Both the position numbers and the translations under genes were made by a program. The notes below the pieces were generated by a model. That model did not search any database, had not been told where the DNA came from, and saw only the letters and a program-made list of their open reading frames with translations. A stretch of 64,000 bases of DNA from Sympetrum striolatum. Taxonomy: Eukaryota; Arthropoda; Insecta; Odonata; Libellulidae. The DNA lies in the NCBI GenBank assembly GCA_947579665.1, contig OX388350.1, forward strand, positions 88,245,152 to 88,309,151. Reading direction: 5' to 3'. Positions 9,949-21,241 of this stretch are shown in pieces (position 1 is the first letter of the stretch; each line of letters starts with the position of its first letter).

Positions 9949-10629
9949 GTAAAATTATCGATGAAGACTGTTTGGAAATAATTCAATATCTCCCTTGATA
10001 CTGAATATACTTCAACAAAACCTACACCATGTTGTAGATAAAGGATGGCGGCATATATATATAGTATTAAAACGATCATAGTACCTTCCATTTTCAATAT
10101 ATTTCGTTTGAAAAACGACCATTTTTCGACTGATTTTCCGCCATTTTTGATGTTTCCTCGCTTCCCCGGTAGGGCGATTTAGACTTATTTTAACTCTAAC
10201 AGACACCCATTTCCTATTTCTGTTAAAAGACCTTGGAAGCCAATTGAGCTTGCAAACCAACTATAGCTTGCGATCCGAACGTGAGGGTGACTATCTTTTT
10301 CTTAACACAAAGCAACATTTGCGACAAAAACACTGCTTCATTTAGTGAATATAACGCTTATTCCGAGATGTGAAACTCGTCGATCGCCGCTACATCTGAC
10401 GTCCAAATGCCTGAACTATAACGAAAAACATGGTCTCCAGAGGCCATTTCTGAACCTGGTTCACTATAATCGATATACCTCAGTAACTACAAGAGGTACT
10501 TCCTTCCTTTAAATTTCTAAATAAGCCGCAATATTTCAAATGTCTTCCCAGAAAATTTCATTGAAATAGGGCAATTTTTTAATAAAAAACAAAAATTATT
10601 TCCGAACAGTCTTCATCGATAACTTTACC
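9949..10629. mobile_element. Inner MITE with about 36-bp inverted repeats
   Basis: The left end GGTAAAATTATCGATGAAGA continues as CTGTTTGGAAATAATT. The right end is its inverted copy with two mismatches. A partial extra copy of AGATGGTAAAATTAT lies just outside the left end. There is no coding capacity. This makes three levels of nesting: MITE in DNA element in Copia in PHGDH intron. Confidence 0.6.
10222..10330 (-). repeat. Single inverted copy of the 15.8-kb tandem unit
   Basis: Its reverse complement matches the unit duplicated at 15782-16018 (TTGCTTTGTGTTAAG, CACGTTCGGATCGCAAGCTA, CCAAGGTCTTTTTAA). It shows that the repeat family around 15.2-16.4 kb also sits inside the Copia-nested element. 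Confidence 0.65.
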
Positions 10630-11775
10630 GGGAAGGTAAAATTATACAAAAGCAAAATCCTCTCGTCTCCTTGTGAACCGAAGTACTGCTACTTTCGACT
10701 GTAGCACTTCCTTGTACGTAATTAATACTTGTAATTAGTTTCGCCTGGATTAACTTCACTCTACAAATATTATTCAATTATATTGGCCTTTCATATATTG
10801 CTGAAATATATGATTTTAATGGAATCTAATGGTAAAATTGTGGGTAATTTTCTAGTTTCACGGTGTTTTGGAGAAATTCTATATCTCCTTTACTACTGAA
10901 GATACACATACCATTCTTACACCATATTATAGAGGAAGGATTGCAGTTTATATATATGATAGTAATCTCTTCTAAGTGCTGCCATTTCGGAGAAAATTCT
11001 ATCCAAAAACGACAAATTTTCGACGTTTTTCGTCTGCTACTAGAAAATTACCAAATTGTGTTTTAAAATGAACAAAAATTATACCATCCACTTCAGTTAA
11101 AAGTTAATCATTATACGTTTAAAAATTAGAAAATTCGATCGCATGAAATCCTATGACTAGGTTAAATCTATTTCTCTATTATTTATAGTTTTCTTCAAGC
11201 GGGGTCATTATTTTTCCATAGTCGAGTCTCGCACGGGGAAATAGTAACATATGTTACGGATGTTAAGCGTTTCCCAACACTTTACCTAATGAATTATTGA
11301 TGGTTATTTACATTTATTATTAAAAGATTAAAACGTTTATTTTATTCCACGTCCTTGGACAGATGCACGCTCCAGGGAACGTAGTACATACGTGCATCCA
11401 TATGTGCTATGGCGTACATCATTTTGCATCTAAAAGCGAGAATCGCATTCATTTTATGCGATCGCATGTCTTATTGCGGCTTTATTTTACATTCTGCTAA
11501 TTACGGGTATTCAATTAACGCATTTGCCTTGATGATATTGTTAAATATGCTCACACTTGCCACAGTTCGTCTGCTAACCGACTGACTCCTATCGCTACCG
11601 ACTCTTTTTCATTATCGGTAGAATTCTCCGGATTCTACCGACGATGGCTAGCCGTCGTACCGACGCAGGAGCTTCCAGAATAGCATCGCATCGAGAGCTC
11701 GCGGAGTCGGTTTGCGATCCCAACCGACTGCTTGGCTACCGTACCGACGGGAAATGAGTTACAGAATATGGCCCC

Positions 11776-14559
11776 TTATCAAGAAAGGAAAGAAAATGAA
11801 AACTCAACTGAAAGGAAAGCAAGTTATAGTTTCATAACTCGACAAATTGTGGAAGAGGAACCAATACTGACTGTGAGCGCAAAATATTCAGCAATGCATG
11901 ATGGTGATTTGAAGAACAAATGGTTTATTGATTCTGGAGCATCAGAGCATCTTACCTGCTTAAAGGATGAAGCCTTCAATGTCCGCAAGCTAGATTCACC
12001 AATAAAAATAAAGGTAGCCAAGAAAAATAGCTACCTAACAGCTGAAACAAAAGGAGATCTAAAGGTTAAGTCAAATGTGGAAGGAAGCTTGAAAAATATA
12101 ACTCTTAAAGATGTGCTGATAGTGCCTGATATAGACATTAATTTAATTTCAGTGGCTCAGTTAGATATGAAAGGCCATGAAATAGTTTTCAAGAATGGAA
12201 CTGGGAAAATTTACCAACAAGGAACTCTACTCTGTATTGGATATAGGAAGAAAAAGCTCTATGAAATAGAGTTAATATTACAGGAAAAAGAAGAAAATGA
12301 AAATGCCCTAATAAGCGCAGCAACTTCAAGTGCTATACTTTGGCACAGAAGATTGGCACATCTCAGCTATGAAAACATGAAGAAAATGGAGAAGCTTGTT
12401 GATGGGTTGACCATTACAGAAAAGGATATTTGTAGTGTGTGCCTGGAAGGAAGACAAACAAAACTTCCATATAATACTCCAAGAAACAAGACAACTCGAC
12501 CATTGGAACTAGTTCATAGTGATGTGATGGGGCCCATTAGTCCCATATCCTATGATGGCAAAGAATTTATACTAATATTTGTTGATGACTTTACTCACTT
12601 TACAGTCATGTATTTAATGGAATCAAAAGATCAAGTATTTAAGTTTTTTCAGATATTTGCAGCAATGGCAACAGCTCACTTCAATTTGCCGATGAGTCGA
12701 TTCCGCTGTGATAATGGTGGAGAGTATGTCTCAACTAGAAGAAAGAAGAATTTGCTAAAAGAGGAATACAGGTCGAATATACAATAAGATACACACCATC
12801 TCAAAATGGTGTTGCTGAGAGGATGAACAGAAACATAATGGATAAGGCGAGATGCATGCTGTCAGATTCTGGACTTACTAAAGATTTCTGGTCAGAAGCA
12901 GTAATGAGTGCAGTTTATACCATAAACAGATGTCCCACATCAGCATTGAAAAATGCTGTTCCTGCAGAGATATGGCATGGAAGAAAACCAAATATTGGGA
13001 AACTTAAAGTTTTTGGATGCATTGCTCACCTTCATTTGCCCAAAGAATTGAGGAAAGGGAAACTTGATAGCCACTCCAAAATGTACATAATACTTGGATA
13101 CTGTGCAAATGGTTTTAGACTTTGGGATATAAAAGATAATACGTTAGTGAGTGGAAGGGATATTGTATTTGATGAAAGAAGAACGTGTAGATCATTAAAG
13201 AAATATGGAGAATTTTATCCAAGTCTTGATCACGATGAAGAGGAAAATTTGCAAGATGATGCTTTAAATGAGTTACAAGGAATAGGAAAAGAACCACCTA
13301 AGGAAAGAGAAGTAACACAAGGGCTAATACAACAAGAAAGAATTCATAGCAAAGATACAGAAGAACTAGGGAGAGGGAAAAGAAAGCACCAAGATATTTG
13401 GAAGATTATGTGGAAGATCTAGATGATAATGACCTTATAGCATATGCCCTAAATGCTGAAGAATATGTTAGTGATGTACCAGCAACCTTTGAAGAAGTGG
13501 AGCAGAGGAGAGATGCGACTTTATGGAAGGAAGCAATCAAGGAGGAATTATCTTCACTGGAAGAAAACAAAACTTGGACATTATGCACTTTGCCTGAAGG
13601 AAGAAGAGCCATAGATTCAAAATGGGTCTTCAGATTGAAGAAAAATGAAAATGGAGAAATTACAAGATACAAAGCAAGACTATTTGTCAGAGGCTGTGCT
13701 CAAAGACACGGACTTGACTATGAAGAGACATATGCTCCTGTTGCCCAAATGACTACAGTTAGAATTTTGCTATCTGTCATTAATCATAAAAATTTAGTTG
13801 CAGGTCAAATGGATGTGAAGAATACCTTTCTCCAAGGTAATTTACATGATGAAATATTTATGCAACCACCTCCAGCAGTTTCTATTCAAAGAAACCTGGT
13901 ATGTAAGCTTCAAAAACCACTGTATGGACTAAAGCAAGCCCCCAAGGAATGGAATTATTGTTTTGATAAGTATCAGACAAAACCAACTGAGGGTCTGTGG
14001 AAAGGACTTAAACGGGTACTTCGCTATATTAAATGTACACTTGATTATGCATTATTTTTTCCAAGGAAAAATTGCCATGAATCGATTGTGTGTTATGCTG
14101 ATGCAGACTGGGCAGGAGATTCAGTAGACAGAAAATTTACATCTGGTTTTCTAGTAGAGGTATTTGGTTGTTCAGTATCATGGAGCACCAGAAAACAGTC
14201 TGGTGTATCGCTATCATCAACAGAGGCCGAACTGGTTGCGTTGTGTGAGGGTGCATGTGAGACCCAGTGGACAATTGGTATTTTAAAGGACATGTATATT
14301 GATATCAGGATGCCAATTACAGGACAATCAGTCCTGTATTCACTTGTTGTCAAAACATAGATACCGGAGACTGAAACACATTGAAGTGAAATATTATTTT
14401 TTATGTGATCTTAAACAGAAAGAAATCTTTGAAGTTGAATATGTGCCATCAGAAGATCAAAAGGCTGATCTGTTCACTAAGCCTCTTGGAACTGCACGTT
14501 TTTGTAAACTAAGAGATAACTTAAATTTAGTTTGTATGAGTAACCTGATCCAAGGTTAA
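11776..14559 (+). pseudogene. Copia pol: protease, integrase, truncated RT, RNase H
   Basis: Domains in order: aspartic protease WFIDSGASEHLT (about 11920); integrase zinc region WHRRLAHLS...CSVCLEG (about 12340-12455); catalytic D residues in LVHSDVMGP and FRCDNGGEY and E in NGVAERMNR; RT fingers SKWVFRLKKN, VAQMTTVRILL, KPLYGLKQAPKEWN (to about 13955); RNase H CYADADWAGD...STEAELVAL; C-terminal YVPSEDQKADLFTKPLG. Frameshifts lie near 12740, 13380 and 14315. After KEWN the sequence jumps to a YQTKPT segment just before RNase H, so the RT palm with its YVDD motif is deleted. The element cannot copy itself. Confidence 0.95.
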
Positions 14560-14640
14560 TTACAATATTTAAGGAAATGTGTTAGTTAGAATAGAAATGT
14601 TTTGTATTTAATCAATGGTTCATTGGAATATTGTCAAATT

Positions 14641-14649
14641 GAGGGGGGG
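14641..14649 (+). promoter_or_regulatory. Copia polypurine tract
   Basis: GAGGGGGGG directly precedes the 3' LTR, the expected place and composition for the plus-strand primer. Confidence 0.85.
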
Positions 14650-14852
14650 TGTTGAATGCCAATTTGCCATACATGTTGCTACATCACTATGGTGATCTGT
14701 TTATGTTTACTAAAACCAAGGTAATAAATAGTCTTTTGTTGTTAATATTGGAATAACCTGATGTCTCTTACTTCTTAATTAAAAGGAAGATACAATTGGA
14801 ACTTATTTACAAATTGGACCACAGAAAATATTACAAGCAATATACTTCAACA
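14650..14852 (+). repeat. Copia 3' LTR (203 bp)
   Basis: TGTTGAA...TTCAACA, matching 5656-5867 with three transitions and a 9-bp deletion. It is followed by the second ATTAT (14853-14857). Confidence 0.95.
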
Positions 14853-15154
14853 ATTATAAATAAAAGCTTAACCTATACAACTGTTGGTATACATGAAAAT
14901 AATTGGTAGACTAATATATATGCGTAAACAACCGATCTTTTCCGTTCCAATCCCATTGTCTACACAAACCGTCACACGGAGAGAAATGAACAGACTCGTT
15001 ATAAGGTAATTACATAAGTTACAAAACACATTGACTTATTTTCTTAAGGTTTAATGCCTATATAATTACCGGATTACACATATCACGAATATCATTTGCA
15101 TAATAAAGATAAATCGTAGACATTTGATTGACTTCCATGCCTTATTTACTACTA

Positions 15155-16430
15155 TCAGCAGCCGAAAACTACATTTCTATGACGACTTCCGCCCACTTTT
15201 GCGCATGATTTGGCAACGCTATTCCTAACGGATTTCACCGAAATGAAACGGAGCGATATTACGTTAAATCGTTTCGAGATCGCTTTTCGGTAAATATCTG
15301 TTGTACCTGGTTTACAGAAAAAATATTTTTCTCCCTTTAAAAAATGTCTGATTTCCACGAAACTTACACAGTAGATAGAGGCATCCTTGCGCATTAAAAT
15401 GATATCTTTATTGTTGTGAAAAAACGATAAATGTGGCAATGGCAGTGTTTCGTGTGCGACAACTACCGAATTCCATGACCGCCATATTGGATTTTTCAGT
15501 AGTTATAGCTTCCCGTCACCAGATGCCGAAGCGATCGAGGAGTTTCATATCTTCGCAATGTAAAGATGTTATAATGGAAATAGCGTATATTTCCCGATAC
15601 CCTGCAATCTTACGGCTTTATGGAGTGAAACGGGTGCTAGGGTGGGATGTTCGGAATGAATTGCCATTTTTCAGTAATTTTTCTGGGTTAAATACTAGTT
15701 TCACACAGTTTTGGAGAAAATACATATCTCCTTTATTACTGAAGATACAAATATAATTCTTGTGTATCCAAAAACAGCAATGTTTGTCGTAAATGTTGCT
15801 TTGTGTTAAGAAAAAGATAGTCAGTCACCCTCACGTTCGGATCGCAAGCTATAGTTGGTTTAAAAGCTCAATTGGTTTCCAAGGTCTTTTTAAGGAAAAT
15901 CAGAGTTTGTCGCAAATGTTGCTTTGTGTTAAGAGAAAAGATTGTCACGCTCACGTTCGGATCGCAAGCTATAGTTGGTTTGTAAGCTCAATTGGCTTCC
16001 AAGGTCTTTTTAAGGAAACGCAGCAACTTAAAACTAATTACTTATGCGATTTATTCTCAAAGGTTGAGCTCGTACTAACTTCAAATCCTATGTTCTGCAA
16101 AGACTAACGATATCCAAGCACAGAAACGGTACGTGAGAAAAGATTCTCGTTTAGTGTAGCACTAGCGGCAGTTCTCGGAAGCTCGTGAAAAGCCGAAATA
16201 TCGGCATCAAAAGTAGTGAAAAAGGTATTTTTTGCAGTTTTATATCTAAAGAATAAACGCAGTGACATAATAGTGTTTTATCATTATATAATGCGCAATC
16301 TTTACTCTTATCTATAAAAGCAATAATTATAATTCTAGTGTCCTACATAAAGGAGATATGAATTTTTTCCTTAAACCAGGTACAACAGATATTTACCCGC
16401 TTTTCCTCCAGTGACAAACGTTACGTTCTC
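15155..16430. repeat. Repeat block with inverted ends and a tandem duplication
   Basis: About 45 bp near 15290-15335 (GTAAATATCTGTTGTACCTG onward) returns inverted near 16355-16402, bracketing about 1.1 kb. Inside, a 123-bp unit is tandemly duplicated (15782-15904 and 15905 to about 16018), and a copy of the TATCTCCTTTACTACTGAAG-type repeat also seen at 9985 and 10875 starts near 15715. No coding similarity. It is probably a non-autonomous element, family unknown. Confidence 0.5.
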
Positions 16431-16440
16431 ACTAAAATTA

Positions 16441-16690
16441 CACACTCGCAGCCCAGGTTATGTTAGGCATGTTGTAATCACCACAGATACAAATATTTGC
16501 CTCAGGATGCTTTACAAGCAGTTGCTACAATTCATTGCAGTGATCCTCGAGGGTTTCAGTTGGAGAATTAGGTGGTAGATACACACAGCATACAATTAGC
16601 ATAGCATTTGAAGTCTTAATATAAACATGCTAAATGTTAGGAAAGAGTCACAAAATACTCCAAACACCATCAAAAATTAGAACAACCGAT
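16441..16690 (-). pseudogene. LINE AP-endonuclease fragment
   Basis: The minus strand reads VCCVYLPPNSPTETLEDHCN, then LLVKHPEANICICGDYNMPN followed by ITWA, the Y-PP...GD-N-P--W pattern of the APE-type endonuclease of CR1/Jockey-type LINEs. One in-frame stop interrupts it. No RT is found beside it, so it is a short scrap. It could belong to the same family as either LINE in the window. Confidence 0.75.
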
Positions 16691-16831
16691 GTACATTTCG
16701 CTGTCTGACAAACAGCATTATCAAGGTTACAAAGGTGACTGGTTTAATCACGAGCGGGAAACAGCCTATAAAGGAAAACAATTGAAAAGCAAAAAGGCGT
16801 CAGGTGTTGTCGATCAGAGAGTATAAAGTTT

Positions 16832-16896
16832 GGTAAATTTCTAGAAGAGTCCAGTTTGGGAGATGGTAAATAACTGTACTATTCTAGAAATTTACC
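16832..16896. repeat. Perfect 15-bp inverted repeat, short MITE-like
   Basis: GGTAAATTTCTAGAA (16832-16846) and TTCTAGAAATTTACC (16882-16896) are perfect inverted copies 35 bp apart. The same arms with almost no spacer occur at 21501-21525. Confidence 0.6.
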
Positions 16897-18180
16897 TAAT
16901 TTCTTTCAAAAATCGATAAATAGAAAATGAATCTTTAAGGCTGCTGTAGCGCTGGAGGATTTCCGATTTTAACGGTCGCACCCTAGAGCATACGAAGTGG
17001 TGACTTTCAGAACTAACGAAGAGGTGGGGAAGAACATTCGCCTATTTCGCTGGAGCTGTTGGCACTAACTTGCCATTGAGTCTTGTTAGGTGGGGCGGTT
17101 CCGGCGGTTCGTTTTGGTTTCGCTTCTTCACTTATCGCAGTTCCCAGAAATTGATATAATGTTAGGCAACGAGTTACCGCCACCGCTCATTCGCTCTCAA
17201 AGACGGGTATATCAGAATGCTGTCTCACTTAGATTTAGAAATGGTGATGAGATTCCCAACATTGCCCGCTTGACTTTGATCAATGCAGTCCCGCGTTCGA
17301 TTCCCTGCTCGTAATGATATCCGATCGAAGGATTTTAGGAAGAAGAGATTTATTTTCTCTGAATAAATATCTGCTTTTGAATCTAAGAATAATTCATCGT
17401 TGAATTATTCTACCTTTCTGTACGCACTGTATGATTATTCTTCTAAATAAAATTTTCGTAATAATTAGCCTTTCGAGTAGAAGTAATTATTTTTAATAAT
17501 TACTTCTAATACAATATAATTACTTTTAATACAATAATGTATGAAAATACTTTATGTATGTTGTTCGAAAAGGAACTTGATATAAAAAATTCGTCAACCT
17601 TTAGGGACATCCGCAAATGTCTCATAATGTTCTTTACGCATACATACGTATAAACTTAACGCATAAATACAAACATTATACGAAAAAAGAACTTGTCTTG
17701 TAAAGATATTTTACCTAGAGGACATTCTTTGCGAGGAATGATCCGTATCTTGAGGTTCATGGGAGAAATAATCATCAGTTCTCGATGAACACCTTTCGTC
17801 ACGAGGAGTGCCTAAGACAGACCTAAGCTCTCCGAGAATAGCTTTCCTAATTATAAGAAATCATGTGTGAAACCATGGTATTAAAGAAATATCAATCGGC
17901 ATAGAAATTTATTATGACTAACTTAAATTTTTCATTTACATTAATTTACGAAGCAAGGAGGATATTTACCTTAACAATATCAAAGTTTTGCTTTATTACA
18001 ACTTATTACACATTCTGTCAAATACCTGTTCATTCTCCATTCTTTCAGCTTCTTCCCTTTATTTTTTTTGCACTTGGTCGAAGATGTCCACTTTTCGTAT
18101 ATCTACGCATGGTCACTCACAAAGGCAGCAATACTTTGTAATCAACTCATCCCTCTGCAATGTAAGTAATCCCTACGCCC
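16897..18180. other. Intronic sequence, nothing firmly recognised
   Basis: A GTTCGATTCC motif near 17295 looks like an isolated tRNA B box without a foldable tRNA. Open frames here are not family-like. Confidence 0.4.
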
Positions 18181-18193
18181 GGCTGCGATAAAA

Positions 18194-18233
18194 TATAAGA
18201 GCAGGGTAACCACCATGATCGCTATTATTCAGT
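18194..18233 (+). promoter_or_regulatory. Possible TATA plus TCAGT initiator
   Basis: TATAAG at 18194 is followed by ATTCAGTCG, an arthropod-type initiator with A at 18231, and then a CG-richer stretch (18236-18320). The spacing (TATA start at -37) is a little long. No gene is recognised downstream; it could be the promoter of a decayed LTR element. Low confidence. Confidence 0.22.
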
Positions 18234-18889
18234 CGTCTCGCGAAGAATCTCCCCTCCAAGTCCCTTCCCCTACTTCCCGGCCATTTAGAGGGCGCGCGAT
18301 CTGCTACCTCGATAGGCGAAATCAGAGGTGTTTTATTCCCCAGTTTATAGCCGATTTTGATCTATGACCCCCTTATATTTTTACACATTCCTTAAGAACA
18401 AGGTCTGAAGACTTTTAGCTTTTAATTTTTCGAATATGCTTAAAATAAGCGAGTAAATTTAGCTGAAAAAGTAGCTATTTTTAATGAAATCAAACGTCTT
18501 TGGAAGGATTTCTATGTCTTAACATTAAATTTAAAAACCTAACAGCACATCTTCAATCTTTTTTCTTGCGATTGCTGAAACCTGCAAATCTCTGCGATAA
18601 AATTCAACGTCTTAAAAACGGGGAATAAAACAGGCTTGAATCGGCCGTCTCGGACGAGCGCTACAGCGGCCTTAATCCGAACTCTCAAGCCCCCCCCACA
18701 GCTCGATCCTAGATCGAGGATCAAAATCCTATAATCCTAGGATCAAAATCGCTAATCAGGGCAAACATTCTTCTATTTAAAATGCATTGCGGAGATTACA
18801 AATATTTTTTTGAACCTTTTCCAGATAACATGGAAACTTGAAACTCGGAATGTGAATAGAGATAATGAATATACTTTATATACGCTTTT

Positions 18890-20410
18890 TAATGTTTCGG
18901 CGATGGTCCTTGGTTTGATCCCAGTGAGCTACTTACATTCCTCAATGATTTCTCATGGGGATAACGGAATCCTATTGTAGGACCTTCCCGGTAGGATATC
19001 GACTTCAAACTTTGCATTAAAATCATGAAGTTCTACCAAAATATAATGTGTACCAATATGTTCTAGGTTCGACACCAGCACCCTGATTATGTAACTGTGA
19101 GAACGGTGAGAGCGACGTCGTTGCCAGGGGCAACGCCATACAAACGACGAAGGGTGATATCAGCGATTATCTATCCGTGAGAGCGCTTTTTCTCACCTTC
19201 CCACCGTCGTACGCGATGACGGCTTGGAAAGGCCGTGAGAAGCAGTGAGAAACGTCATAAGAAATCGATTATGTACAATAATTTGATTATTAGCCTAATA
19301 ATATTGTTTTAATGATTTATTATGCTTTAAAAAGTAGCAATTTCTAATTTTGAGACGCCTGGTGTCGAACCCAGGACCTATTGGCAGATGCGAAAAGACA
19401 TTATATCTTGTAAGGACTTGATCTTATTTATTGCAAACTTTGAAGTCCATATCATACCGGGAAGGTCCTGAAATATACATTAACCCCATCTGCAAAGCAT
19501 AGGGTAATAAAATTGCTCTCTGGGATAGAACCAAGGACGATCAAGAAAAATCAAAACAAAGTATTCGAAATGTATCTATGATCTTTATTCACATGCCAAG
19601 TTTGAAGTTTCCAGATTATCGGGAAGGGGTTCAAAAAAATTCTTAAACATCGGATAAATTACTGATTTTAGAGACGCCTGGTGTCAAAACCAGGACATAT
19701 CAGTAGCTTTGAATACACATTATGACTTGTTTTGATCTTATTTCATGCAATGTTTGGATTCGATATCAGACCGATAAGGTCCTGAAATAAGACTTTGTTA
19801 TCCCCATAAGAAATGCAATGAGGAATGTAAATGGCTCCCTGGGATCGAAGCAATGACCTTCAGCGAATTGGTAAACAGCGTATGTTAAATAAATTCATGA
19901 TCTACATCTACATACCGAGTTTCAAGTTTCCATCTTATAAGAAGGTGATTCAAAAAATCTTAAAAATCGCCGCAAAGCTTTTTAAATGTGGGAATATTTG
20001 CCCTTACCTAGCGTCAAACCAAGGATAATCTTCGAGGACGTGTGCATGGTTTTCGTCGGATATTCTCGATTTCCAGTGATCCCTCGAATTTCAACTCTCT
20101 ACTTTGGCGGGAAGAGCCTCAAAAAAATTCCGAAAATCCCAGCCATGTATCTTTACGGGAAAAATGGGGAATTCAGGGCCTTTTGGCATCGAACCCATGT
20201 CACTGAGGTTTCAAATCGCCTTTTGCCCAGGGGTTTCACGTTAGGGCCTATACGCTATAAAATTTTCAGGTCAATGACGCTTGTGGCTTAACTGGTGAAT
20301 TTCAATTATCTGTCTTCAAGTGAAAGACTCCGAAAGAATTATGAAAATTCAACCAATATGTTTTAAAAGGCAGATATATTTACCGTCCGGCATCGAAGCT
20401 GGGTCTTCCT
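18890..20410. repeat. tRNA-like modular repeat, array 1
   Basis: Each module carries TCGAACCC/GGGTTCGA, the B box of a tRNA T arm. In forward (TCGAAC) orientation the motif sits at 19365, 19526, 19684, 19845, 20014, 20189 and 20393, with spacings 161, 158, 161, 169, 175 and 204. Two inverted modules (about 18915 and 19067) stand at the left, so the block starts as an inverted pair around about 19215. The middle piece (19090-19260) has several GTGAGA motifs and may be a separate insertion. Modules are not identical to each other, but the same module order recurs at 47.6-48.5 kb. See the finding on periodicity. Confidence 0.7.
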
Positions 20411-20940
20411 GGTGGTACTTCCCTAATAGCACAATTTGTGATCACAATATGCTTGAAGCATTTCAGAGAATATTTGAAAACATTTTTAAATGGGTATAAC
20501 ATATTTTGGGTACGCAACTTTTGCTGGGTAAAAATGCGCTAGAGATGCGCTGTTAACATTTTGGTTAAATAGCTGGAAATGCGCTATACACATTTTCATG
20601 TAAATCTTTCGAGCGCTCGTTAAATTCCAGATAATACTGAGTTTTTCACAAAATAATCAACGAAAACGCGGGATATTATACATGGTTTCGTATAAAATAA
20701 CGTTCTCATTAGTAAATGTTTAAGAAATCAATGGCTACACTTCTTAAGTGTTATAATTGTATGTTAATTAAGTATAATTTGAAATTTGTTTAACATTTGT
20801 ATAATATACCTCCAGTTTCCGTTGATTAATTTGCAAAATACTAGGTAACATCGGAAATTTAACAAGTCTTATTCATAAGCCCTTTCTTTTAATTTAACTA
20901 GCTAACCATGATTTCTGTTTTCAGCTGAATGATGCATTAG

Positions 20941-21233
20941 CAGGCCCGTGCGCACGGGGGGGGGGGGGGTTTGGGGGTTCGAACCCTCCCTATAAGGATC
21001 CTTCATACGAAAAGTTCCACGAATGATGAATTGAAGATATGATAAAATGAACTTATTTTATTTAATGTTTCATTTAGTGAAATTTTTCTTCCAAAATTTA
21101 ATGCCTCTTTCAACTTTCATGTTAACGGCTGTCAGGGCTCCTGTACGTTCATTATTGATAGTTGTATTAATATAGTTACTATTTTTTAATGAGAAAAACC
21201 CCCCCCCACGAACAAATCCTGCGCACGGCCCTG
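20941..21233. mobile_element. hAT-type MITE with 8-bp target duplication
   Basis: The element begins CAGGCCCGTGCGCACGG and ends CTGCGCACGGCCCTG, matching 5'-CAG inverted termini, and is flanked on both sides by TGCATTAG (up to 20940, and 21234-21241). An 8-bp duplication and CAGGG-like ends define hAT elements. It is 293 bp, non-coding, with a G run just inside the left end and a C run inside the right end. A truncated copy lies at 36867-36985. Confidence 0.88.
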
Positions 21234-21241
21234 TGCATTAG

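Larger units (their letters stand above)
9546..11775. mobile_element. Nested DNA element with GGGGCCATATT termini
   Basis: The left end GGGGCCATATTATGTAACT and the inverted right end GGGGCCATATTCTGTAACT match at 18 of 19 positions. Further in, both sides share GTCGGT, AAGCAGT(C/T)GGTT and many CCGACT motifs. No transposase is seen. It contains a second nested inverted-repeat element (9949-10629) and two diverged copies of an AT-rich repeat also present near 15.7 kb. GG-rich ends would suit PIF/Harbinger or hAT-like elements, but no convincing target duplication is visible (GCT on the left, TTA on the right). Confidence 0.7.
5656..14852 (+). mobile_element. Full-length but defective Copia retrotransposon with nested insertions
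   Basis: Both LTRs, the 5-bp target duplication, primer-binding site, gag-pol and polypurine tract are visible. The pol order is protease, integrase, RT, RNase H, which defines Ty1/Copia. Two DNA elements (6121-8831 and 9546-11775) lie inside gag and at the gag-protease border and account for about 4.9 kb, so the original was about 4.2 kb. The LTRs differ by three transitions and one 9-bp indel over about 203 bp, so the insertion is fairly recent. Pol nevertheless has at least three frameshifts and lacks the RT palm. It is antisense to PHGDH. Confidence 0.95.

Noticed and set aside
17265..17312. tRNA gene suggested by GTTCGATTCC
   Set aside because: No matching T stem or acceptor stem could be formed around it.
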